The notes beneath the pieces were generated by a model that was given only the letters and a program-made list of their open reading frames with translations, made no database searches and was not told the DNA's origin. 64,000 bases of DNA, from NCBI GenBank assembly GCA_031002005.1, contig JARYHS010004147.1, forward strand, positions 1-64,000, written 5' to 3'. The position numbers and the translations under genes are program-made. Origin of the DNA: Vandiemenella viatica (lineage: Eukaryota > Arthropoda > Insecta > Orthoptera > Morabidae). Positions 33,345-42,779 of this stretch are shown in pieces; position 1 is the first letter of the stretch, and each line of letters opens with the position of its first letter.

Positions 33345-35665
33345 CTAACATAATTTAACACTTCTTTTTGATATTTTAAGATATTTTTCCATGGCAATAG
33401 AAGACAACTTCATTTCTTTATCACTTAAAGTGTTGGTTCTTCCCGTAGCTGTAGTTGGATCCACTGTATTCCCTGGGGCATCTAATAAATTTCTTGGTTG
33501 TTGATAGTAAAAAGAATGGGCTGGACCTTTTGGGTGTAAAAAATTTATTCGGTACATGTCATTGTATTTTTCTTCATTGCATCCTAGCCACCAAGAGTCA
33601 TCATATTCTACTGTCACAAAACCAGTAGCAAAATTTTCCATATATGACGGTGTTATTTGGTTCACTGTTTTCACATATTCAAGAGACTCATCAAGACTAA
33701 AATGATAAGGCTTGACGGTAATTTGACTCTCAGTGTGGGGTTTATATGAGTGAAACTTTTGTGTTCCCACAACTGCTTTTGATTCACTAAACCGAGGAAG
33801 TAAGTATTCTTTGGTCTCTTCATAGTCTTCTGGTGTGCAATATTCAAAATCAATGTTTTTTATGTTTTCCATGGCAAATACATTAAGTACTTTGGGTGTT
33901 AAGATTTATTTGCCATATGGCCTTTGTAAGTTGGATTTAGCAGCTAGCCGCTCAAAAGTTCCGCCAAAGCTATCACATGCACTCTTGCCATGGGATGTTA
34001 CAAAGAACTCCCACTCTGCCTCAACTTCAAAATCATTTTCATGCAAACACAAATTAAGGAAGTTTTTCTTATTTTTATATAGTGCAGCACTGCCATCAGA
34101 AAAATAAGTAATCTTTTTAAGTACAAAAGGCAAGGTTTGCTTTAAGAATTCTAGTAGTTTTTTTCTGGAATTCATAGAAAGCAACTGTATTATGTTCCAG
34201 GCAATCTGATATGACGACATACTGCAGGTGTTTTAGTTTTCCCTCCCATTTATAATATGAAAGGATGCAGTGTAGCTTGAGTGGTAGTTCAGTGGAACGA
34301 TTGTATTTCATCTTGTACAGTGGAAGAGTAGTTTTCTTCAAAATCACAGTTACTACTACATGGCCTTCAGTTAAATTGTCCTTGATTTCGTTGTAGTATT
34401 CTTTCTGCTGACTAGCTATAAATGAATGAATCTTTACCCTAGTTAGTGTGTCCAATAACTCATCAGTAAAGTTATCAGTACATTTTACTACAGTTTCCAC
34501 CTATCTACAGTTACCCACTTTTTGTAGGTAACTTCATCAATCATATCATCATTGAACTTTGCATTCAATAGATCTTTAAGTCTAGAGACACCAGGATATT
34601 CTTTACAAATATCCATAAATCATTGTTTAGATGGAGGATTGCACATTATCTTGACCAGGCAAGAATGATAAGATATCAAAGCAGTTTCATCTCCATCCAA
34701 AACAAAATTTTGCATTTTACCACCATTCATCATGAGCTTAATGTTTTGGTGTAAGGTACACACACAGACAGTATGTGTGCCACTTTTTCCAGCCAGGATA
34801 CACTTCTTTGGTCTCAGTTTGCAAAACTTGGAAAAAACAATTTTGTTTCCTTAAATAATTGGTATATTTCTTGCAAATTTGCTAACACTAGCCTCTTTTG
34901 TACCGGGATCTTTTCATCTTTATTTCTTATGGTCACACAATCTTTTTTCCCTGGCATCATTCTACTAACGTCTTCAGAATTGTAGAAGTCTTTTACAGAG
35001 TCAGCAATATTCTCATTTGGACTTCTTCCAGGTTTAGGATTTAACAAAATTCCTTTTTCTTTTACTAACAATTTTACTGCTCGGGCCATGTAGTTTGTCA
35101 CTCCAAATTCTTCTTCTATTTTCTGACAGCTCCAACTCATAGGTAAGATAGACAAAATCACCATTTTGTCATTTCTTTTTGTTGTTTAGCAAACTTTTCT
35201 TTCAACTGTTGAATCATCTCTGATTCATCTTCGGAATGTTCAGTAATAACTTCTTTTTGGCTCAATTCTGGTAGTAAGTTCTTTTCTAAGCTAGACTTTT
35301 TTTTTATCAAGTATTTTCTTTGTATACCTAGGTACATTAATCTTTTTCTTCTTTAGTGGTGACTCACCCATGAGTTCCAGTGACTTGTTCAAATATTCTA
35401 AGGAAGATTGAGGATCAGTAAAAGAATCATTTAAATTTTCACTACTACAAGGTAAAACTTCATCTTCTGTTTTGTGTTTGTCACTAATCTTTTTCCTACA
35501 TGCTTCACATATTTTCATGCCACTAATGATTCCTTAAGTCTAGCACATCCAGTCTGTTACATTTCTTAGTGATTGTACATGGACTTTCTTATGTTGTTCA
35601 ACTTTAAAAGGGTTACTACATTTAGCAGAAATAATTGCAATTCTTTTGAGATGCCATTTTGTAAG
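33345..35665 (-). pseudogene. Uncharacterised transposase-like gene of the long-TIR element
   Basis: Minus-strand coding pieces in several frames. Order from the N-terminus: CSNPFKVEQHKKVHVQSLRN then GMKICEACRKK (Cys-rich, perhaps zinc-binding), a helical part ARAVKLLVKEKGILLNPKPG, AGKSGTHTVCVCTLHQNIKL, TVVKCTDNFTDELLDTL, IHSFIASQQKEYYNEIK, YVVISDCLEHNTVAFYEFQK, then KKITYFSDGSAALYKNKKNF, AEWEFFVTSHGKSACDSFGG and ERLAAKSNLQR. The C-terminal 175 codons (33872-33345) are open. I recall a widespread family of unnamed insect and cnidarian proteins with this FSDG...KNF...TSHGK...CD..GG order; the name and mechanism are not known to me. Conserved Asp residues suggest an RNase H-like nuclease, by inference. 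At least five frame breaks and two stops make this copy inactive. Confidence 0.65.
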
Positions 35666-35884
35666 TTAAGAAAATCTACTATCAAAAAGTAAAAATATAT
35701 ACGACTTAAAAAACTACGTTTCTATTATTTGGAAAATTCTAGAAAAAAATAAATGTAGTAAATACGCGTATTTTATGATGTTTGATATATTACCACGTAC
35801 ACAGCATGGCGTACAATAAGACTACACTGCTGTATACTAGATCGCTTGGAAAACCTTACACGAAAAACACAGTACAATATAGAG

Positions 35885-37560
35885 CACTCATAGGAAGGAA
35901 TCGAAAGATTATTCAAGCTGATATCAAAAAGTTATGAAACAGGAGAAATTCCAACTGATTTTAATAAAAATATCATCTTCACACTTCCAAAGAAAGCACA
36001 AGCCGACAAATGTGAGAATTATCGGACCATTAGTCTAACATCACATGCTTCAAAATTACTGACCAGAATAATATACAGAAGGATGGAAAGGGTACTAGAA
36101 GAGATAGTAGGTGAAGATCAGTTTGGGTTTAGGAAAAACCGCGGTACGAGGGAAGCAATTCTGGCTTTAAGATTAATACTTGAAGGGCGGATCAAGAAAA
36201 ACAAAGATACATTTATGGCATTTGTTGATTTAGAAAAAGCTTTTGATAATGTTAGGTGGGACAAGATGTTCAAAATTTTAAAGAAGGTAACGCTTTAACG
36301 TCTCTTGTCGTTGATTTAATTGTAATTATAATTATGAATAACTCAATTCTTTAGATCCAAAATATATCGTTTATTTTATATCTTCGGATCTACTAGGAAT
36401 TACAATGGAATTGGTTATTCTCAGAAGATGCAGGTTCGTTTTTAGGCAATGTTTTTCTCGAGCATTCAATCTACTAGTCTACTCTGATAACTATCATCTC
36501 ACAAGTCCTAATCTCCATAGCAACTTACAACTCAATGCTTTTTCCCTCTAAGAGTATATATATATTATTAGTTTTTTTATCTACTCTCAGAGATCAAAAA
36601 TATAATTTTCTTCTGTCACAAGAAGTCAGGTCTAAAGTATCGAGATAGAAGAATCCTCTATAAACTATATAAGAATCAAGTGGCTGTAATAAAAGTAGAG
36701 AATCACGAGAGACATGCATCAGTTAAAAAGGGTGTGAGACAAGGTTGTAGTCTATCCCCATTAATATTCAACTTGTATGTAGAAGAAGCCATGAAGAAAG
36801 TCAAAGAAAAATTTCCATGTGGCATAAGTTTTCAGGGAGAAAAAATCAGTATGCTACGATTTGCTGATGACATTGTCTTGTTAGCAGAGAGGGCTGAGGA
36901 TATTGAGAAGTTATTGAATGGCATGAACAAAATATTGAAGGAAGATTTTGGACTGAATATAAATCAAAGTAAGACAAAAGTGATTAAATGTTGCAGAAAT
37001 GATACCAATCACAGTAGATTAAATATAAAAATAGGATCAGATGCAATAGGAGAAGTGAGTGAGTTCTGTTACTTGGGAAGCAAAATTACAACCGATGGCC
37101 GCAGCAGGAATGATGTTAAAAGCAGAATAGCACTAGCAAAAAGAGCCTTCATGAAAAAGAGAAACCTTTTAGTTTCAAATATTGATCTAGGAATTAGAAA
37201 GAACTTTTTAAAACTTTGTGTGGAGCACAGCACTTTATGGTAGCGAAACACGGACTTTAGGAATACCGGAAATAAAGAAAATTGAAGCATTTGAAATGTG
37301 GTGCTATGTAAGAATGCTGAAAATTAAATGGACAAAGTACGAAATGAACGAGTTTTGAAAATGATGGGTTAGGAAAGACGTTTTTGGAAGAAGCTTACAG
37401 AAAGAGGAGACAGGTGGTAGGTCATAGTTTGAGACATGCTGGATTGGTTAATTTGTTAGTGGAGGGAACAGTAAGGTAAGAACTGTAGAGGAAGACAGAG
37501 ATTAGAATATAGGAAGCAGATAATTGAGGATGTGGGTTGTAAGGGGTATGAAGAAATGAA
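35885..37560 (+). pseudogene. RTE-like reverse transcriptase, broken
   Basis: The first part reads SKSYETGEIPTDF, LPKKAQADKCENYRTISLTS, GEDQFGFRKNRGTREAI and FVDLEKAFDNVRWDKMFKIL, i.e. RT motifs 1-3 up to the catalytic Asp of FVDLEKAFD. A 333-bp insertion (36287-36619) then interrupts. The frame resumes SGLKYRDRRILYKLYKNQVA, KKGVRQGCSLSPLIFNLYVE, LRFADDIVLLAERA (catalytic DD) and CYLGSKITTDGRSRNDVKS, to a frameshift at about 37215. After this, fragments of SETWTL...KIEAFEMWCYVRMLKI and the DDS-containing tail remain. The copy is inactive. Confidence 0.8.
36287..36619. other. 333-bp insertion in the LINE reverse transcriptase
   Basis: Flanked by AAGAAG at 36281-36286 and 36620-36625. Removing it with one repeat restores the reading frame FKILKK-SGLKYRDRR. 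The insert begins GTAACGCTTT and the break also fits GT...AG boundaries, so an intron-like reading is possible. A 6-bp TSD around a small unclassified element is simpler. It has no TIR and no ORF. Confidence 0.7.
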
Positions 37561-38043
37561 GAGGTTAGTACAGGATAGGAAGGGATGGAGGATTGCATCA
37601 AACCAGTCTAAAGACTGATGACAGCAAAAAAAAAAAAAAAAAAAAAAGTTTGTGCTTACTCTACTGAGTCACCCAGACAACTGGCTGGGCTCAGTGGATC
37701 CTATCTCCAATGCAGTGCATGAGTGCATGTTGGTACATGAACACAGTTACCAGTTGCGACATGAAAACAGGCTGCAGACTGTGCCATTCCTTTTAAGTTA
37801 CAACTTGTTTCTCTATACTACTGGATACACTCTTATCTGAATGTTGTGAATGCACAATCTAGCATTATTCTGTGCTTTGATTATTTCATACTCATTTTAA
37901 TGTATTTGAAAGTCTTAAGTTTTTTTTAATAATAAAAAGTGAATGTCATGTAACATCTTAAGATTCTTAAGTTATTATTTTTTATATTATATATTCTGGC
38001 ATTAAAATATCATTTAATGAATTAACAAACAATAAGAGGTTAA

Positions 38044-38599
38044 TGTTACATAAAAAGGCTAACTTAATATTTTAAGTTTGTTAGAATTATGTATGCCTAC
38101 CTAAGTATTCATAGCCTAGAAATAGTCTGCTTTTCACCTCACTGGCTTGTATTCTGGTAGTAAAATATTTTTTTTACACAAGAACCCATTGAGATCCTGT
38201 CTTGAAATTTTGCATGCATGTAGTCAGTTAGACTGGACAACACATACAATTTTTATAAAATATTCAAGGGTGGTACGTATTTTGGAATAAAAAAAAAAAT
38301 TGGAATTTTAAAAAATGTTACATATCAAATTGTAGGGAATTTTTAGAGGAAAACAATGGTACAAGTTTGTGCTCTCTAGATTGTTTAGTTTTTGAGCTAC
38401 ATCATTTTAAAACAATCATAAATCAATCAAAAACAGTATTTTTTTATTTTTAAACCCTTGAAACTCAAAAACCAAAAGGCAGAAAAATTTGAAATTACAA
38501 ATTTAAACTAGTGTTGGTGGTACATTACCTGGAAAAAAATTCATCCAAATCTAAGAGGTCAAGGTTCAGACTGTTAGTTGATTTGAGATGGAAAGACCC
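38044..38599 (-). repeat. Right terminal inverted repeat of the 7.4-kb element
   Basis: About 556 bp, the inverted partner of 31231-31825, ending GGAAAGACCC at 38599. The sequence between the LINE tail (37647) and this TIR (37648-38043) has no gene I can identify. Confidence 0.82.
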
Positions 38600-38695
38600 T
38601 TCCTACTTCTCAAGAATTCCTTCAGCAAGCAAAACATATATACTGGTTTAAACCAGTTGTCTTAACTTATTCATAACCATTTCAGTATCTAACTC
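38600..38695 (-). pseudogene. LINE reverse transcriptase remnant, middle part
   Basis: Short piece of the LINE whose 3' part is at 30630-31230. On the minus strand it reads toward FLRSRK and joins KQNVGSAMSGKTDVRLG across the 7.4-kb element. It is bounded on the other side by the TSD of the 38696-40044 element. Confidence 0.55.
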
Positions 38696-40044
38696 GGTTA
38701 CTGTGCAAAGTACGGCCAGTAGAAAAAAACTATTAATTCGGGTTGAAAATACTACTAGCTTCTTCCTTGGCGCTTTAAAGAAAAGTGTACCTGGAATCTG
38801 TACAATATGTAACAAAGGTGTAATCCGCGCCTAAACATACGTTTACGCACGTTACTAACTTGGCGTTAGTAGAGATCTTGAGCCGCCTGTGACGTAATTA
38901 TAGTCAGAATCTGGCGTAGTCGTTGTCTTCTTCACTCAAAATCCTCTGAGCACCATTGAATATTAGTAGTCATTTGGGTCCAGGCTGGCATTCAGCCTAA
39001 ACACAACACGGTTACGCATATTATGGCATTAGCGCAATGGACGTCTCGTTCCGTGTGTGACGTCATTATTGTCAGAATGCGGCAGTTCTATCATTACCGT
39101 GGCGCCAAAATCTGATGATGAATTCTTGGAGAACTCGACGAAATAAATCGAAAATAAAGAATAAAATTTTTTGATATCTCGCTTGGTTTTCGAGATATAG
39201 CACGTTAAAAATCAGCCATAGGTATAGTTCCTTCTGCTTTTGATGGTTTTTCTTCTGGTCCAGGCCGTATTTCAACCTAACAACAATCACTAGGAAGAAA
39301 ATAAAACACCTATAGTGCATTTCCACCATGTAGATATGGTGGTTTTGGTGAAAAAAAAATTTTTGGTCCAGGCCGGATCTCATCCTAACCTCATCACTTT
39401 TGAGATACAATATCTCGAGAACTAAGCGAGATATCAAAAAACTTTATTCTTTATTTTCCATTTGTCTCATAGAGTTACGTAAGAATTCATCATCAAATTT
39501 GGCTATAGCGAAATTTTTCTTCTAGTCCAGGCCGTATTTCAACCTAACTACGTCAATTTTGAGATACGATATCTCGAGAACCAAGCGAGATATCAAAAAT
39601 TTTTATTATTTATTTTCGATTTGTTTTGTCGAGTTCTATAAGAATCAATCATCATATTGTGGCGCCACGGTAATGATAGAATCCCCCAGAATGCGGCATG
39701 GCGGCCTCATTAGTCGTTCAAAATCCACTATACACTACGGAATATTAGTCGTAATTCCGGTCCAGGCTGCATTTCAACCTAACCACAACGTCCACCAATA
39801 CAGCTCTTTGAAAATCAACATGTGTACAGCTTGAGGAATAGCACCATTCGCGGTAAAAATGACTGCTACACATCGGCTAGTACCGCACGTAACCCGACGA
39901 ATTTCACTATATTACTTCTTTCCTACCTGTTTTCTCGACTTCGCGTACACTTTTTCATAAATAGAAATGCTTAAGGAATGAGTTAATCACATTTTCAACC
40001 TGAATTAACAGTTTTTTCTACTGGCCGTACTTTGCACAGCACCC
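38696..40044. mobile_element. 1.35-kb TIR element with internal 150-bp-type repeats
   Basis: The left end GGTTACTGTGCAAAGTACGG and the right end read inward GGGTGCTGTGCAAAGTACGG form TIRs extending about 50 bp (GGCCAGTAGAAAAAA, TTAATTC, GGTTGAAAAT). An exact 8-bp TSD, TCTAACTC, lies at 38688-38695 and 40045-40052. The interior holds several copies of the ATATCTCGAGAAC...TTATTCTTTATTTT unit, some inverted (39160-39200), and of GGTCCAGGC...TTTCAACCTAAC. There is no transposase ORF. GGGTGC-type ends with an 8-bp TSD do not match the usual CA/TA starts of hAT elements, so I leave the superfamily open. Confidence 0.85.
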
Positions 40045-40175
40045 TCTAACTCTGCCAGATACTTTAGAAAGGTCCAATACCACACTGTCCACTTATTCTC
40101 CATAATTCTCTTCCTTTGAAATATCTTGTACATAATCTACTAACTGAAATTTACATATTAGCTGTCTCTAAATGC
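40045..40175 (-). pseudogene. LINE reverse transcriptase remnant, 5' part
   Basis: Decayed minus-strand sequence. One frame reads VLDLSK just where the RT motif DLSKAFDTV is expected, before the insertion site of the 1.35-kb element. The family link to 38600-38695 and 30630-31230 rests on position and partial motif order. Confidence 0.4.
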
Positions 40176-40177
40176 AT

Positions 40178-40400
40178 ACCGAGTGTGGTGGGTGAGCGGT
40201 TAATGCTCTGAGCAACACCAGTTCGAATCCCCTTCTGGGCATCTAGATTTGGGTATGCCATGGCTTCCCCAAATCACTCCAGTTAAATGCTGGGATGCCT
40301 CCTTCAACAGGCCATGGCCGAATTTATTCCCATTCCTTGTCCCCAGTCCCATCCCGCCTGACTTACAAACAATGCTTTTCCTCAGATTTTCCTAATGTAG
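40178..40400 (+). repeat. tRNA-derived SINE (family 1), diverged copy
   Basis: The head ACCGAGTGTGGTGGGTGAGC is followed by a B-box-like GTTCGAATCCCC at about 40212 and the body words ATTTGGGTATGCCATGGCTT and CAGGCCATGGCCGAATTTAT. It lacks an obvious poly-A tail. Confidence 0.78.
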
Positions 40401-40744
40401 CTGGCCATACAATTCTCCCATCAACTTGCCGTCTATCTTGCAGAATAGGTCCACACCATTTTATGAAGGTGGATGCGTAGTTCAGAGACAATGCTATAGT
40501 ACTAGAGACAATTTATAAGACTGTACTCACTCGCTATTTTGTTGGCCGTAGTACTAGTTGCTCACACTGGCATCAGTGGTATATTTTAACTTAATCATAA
40601 AAAAATATAATTTCTAATCCAATGGAAATATGCTCTTAATACCATGTAATTTGTACATGCATGCCATGACCTTGTAGTTAATCACAAGGAGGTTATAGAA
40701 ACGTAGTTTGTTTCCATTTAGTGTGTTTGACATGGTTACGTTTT

Positions 40745-41960
40745 TCTACATCCATACTCTGCAATTCACAAATATTGTGGTTGGCGGAGGGTGTTAGTCA
40801 CCAATCCTAATTCTGTGCATTACAATCCTGAACAGAACGATGAAAGAAAGAATACATAAAAGCATTAGTACAGCATTTTATATCTCTAATCTTGTCCCTT
40901 CTGTCATTGTGACCTAAATAGGTTGGCGGAAGAAGTATTTCATTGCTCTCGTAAATTGAAGAATTTCGCACATTCTCCAATAAATTCAAATGAAAACGAC
41001 GACGTCTGTCTGCCAAACAATCCCAGCCCAATTTATGCATCAATTCTGTGACAATTCTGTGGTTGTAACTAGCATTGAGTGGCTCTCCTCTGTACTTTCT
41101 CTAACATGTCAGTCAATCTCTCCACAACAGTAATCCAAATGTGGATGCACTAGTGTTTTGTACACTATTTCGTTTGTATGAGATTACAATTTCTCAAAAT
41201 ATTACCTATGAATTGTAATCTAGAATTAGCTTTGCCTATGACGGAAGTTATGTGGAAGTCCCATTTCATGTTGCTTTGTACGTTTACACCCAGATACTTC
41301 AGGGAATCAACCATGTCAACAACTGAATTGTTTACTTTGTACTTGCGAACAAATGGATTCTTTTTACTACTTATTTGCTTTGACTTGCACTTGTTGCAAT
41401 TAATAGTAAGCTGTCATGTATGGCACCATTCCTAAATAACATCCAGAACACGCTGAGTTTCGAAGCAATCATCAGAGCTCCTTACTTTCCTATAGATATA
41501 GTGCATCATCAGCAAACAATCGCAACCTGCAAATAACTGAGATCATTTATAAAAATTAGGAAAATAAGTGGTCCTATTACACTTCCTTGAGGTATGCTCG
41601 GATTAACATCTAGCTTAAAAGAGGCTTCCCCTTCATCAACGACAGACTGTGACCAGCCAGTTAGAAAACGCATATCCATTCACAAATCTGATCTGATATA
41701 CCGTATGCTCGAATCTTTTTTAAAAGTTGGTTGCGTGGTACACAGTCATAAGTTTTCTGAAAATCCAAGAAAATTCTATCAACTTGTGAACCTGCGTTAA
41801 TAACTTCCATTACGTCATGTGACAATAAGGCCATTTGTGTTTCACACTATCTGTTCTTCCGAAATCTGTGATAGTATGGTATAAGTAACTCATTTTCATC
41901 TAGAAACTTCATAATGTTAGAGCATATGACATGCTCCAGAATTTTAGTGGTCAAGGCTGC
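40745..41960 (-). pseudogene. Decayed CR1-like LINE, second copy
   Basis: Minus-strand relative of the LINE at 23142-25247, with the same 3' end (ACTCTGCAATTCACA near 40756) and the C-terminal frame LGWDCLADRRRRFHLNLLEN ... LLPPTYLGHNDRRDKIRDIK (40807-41043). Further upstream, motif remnants correspond to KYLGV (near 41300), FADD (near 41510) and GVPQGSV (near 41590), broken by frameshifts and stops. 5' truncated near 41960. Much older than the copy at 23142. Confidence 0.82.
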
Positions 41961-42192
41961 GTTTCCCACACACATAGATTTAGATTTCTTTTTCTTATTT
42001 TGCAGCAGTTCCAAAGCCCCTGTAGGACAATAGTAGAAACCAAATTTGTTTCGGTTGAGGTTGTTATGCAGCTTTGGTCACAGCAACATAAAGAACATGA
42101 TAATAGGTAACCACAGCAGACACTATTTCTGACGCCCTATTTTCACATCCTATCCATCACTATTGCCAGAGGCGGCCGTAGCAAGTTTTTCA

Positions 42193-42250
42193 GGTGGTGC
42201 TAGATCTCATGGTGGTGCTAGATCTCATGGTGGTGCTAGATCTCATGGTG
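42193..42250. repeat. 18-bp tandem repeat, three copies
   Basis: GGTGGTGCTAGATCTCAT repeated three times just inside the left TIR of the hAT element. It may act as subterminal repeats, by inference. Confidence 0.9.
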
Positions 42251-42779
42251 GCACCCCAAAAGTGCAATTGTCTATTCATGATTAAGGTGTCCATATAGAC
42301 AGACTGAAGATAACATACATTTCTTACATCCTCCTAATATTATAAATGTAAAGTTTTTTTATTGCTTGGATGTTCATTACTGTTTCACGTCAAAATGGCT
42401 GAAGAACTTAGGATGAAATTTGTAATAATGTATTGACTATATACTTTTATCCCGATTGCGAAAGTATTTCCTGTGGGATTGAATATGAATGTGTTATGAA
42501 TTCTACTCGAGCAAAACTGCAAGCAGAAAAAGGTATTTATATATTAATAAAAGCTCAAATCTCGGAAATATTAGTATAGGATAGCAGAGCTATGAATGAG
42601 AAGCAACAGTAAAAAGGAACCCTATATGTTTGAAAAGGTTTATTTAAGCTACTAAGGCGCACATAGTGCTCACATCAAGTATATGTCAAATTTACTTATT
42701 TTTAATAAAAAATTTAAAAAAAAAAAAAGGAAATAAAATCATAACTAAAAGACTTAGATTGCCTTCCTTCCTTTTGCAC

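Larger units (their letters stand above)
35880..37647 (+). mobile_element. 5'-truncated RTE-like LINE, copy 1
   Basis: Plus-strand LINE fragment inserted in the 7.4-kb element, ending ACTGATGACAGC plus a poly-A run (37624-37647). A 5'-truncated second copy at 50487-51461 is closely similar over the shared part. The clade (RTE-like) is tentative, from the motif style. No clear TSD was found; the 5' border is approximate. Confidence 0.78.
31231..38599 (-). mobile_element. 7.4-kb DNA transposon with about 0.6-kb TIRs
   Basis: Long diverged TIRs at 31231-31825 and 38044-38599: the left begins GGGTCATTCCATGTCAAATC, the right read inward GGGTCTTTCCATCTCAAATC. The flanks TTCA (31227-31230) and TTCC (38600-38603) are a 4-bp TSD with one mismatch. 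Removing the element plus one 4-bp copy restores the LINE frame on the minus strand (FLRSRKQNVG), which supports both the boundaries and the TSD length. Inside are a satellite array, an uncharacterised transposase-like gene (33345-35665, minus) and a LINE inserted later (35880-37647). The 4-bp TSD would fit Sola-type transposons, but I cannot confirm that family. Confidence 0.82.

Noticed and set aside
36287..36622. Spliceosomal intron in the LINE RT
   Set aside because: GT...AG fits, but the AAGAAG duplication explains the junction better; kept as a finding, not annotated as an intron.
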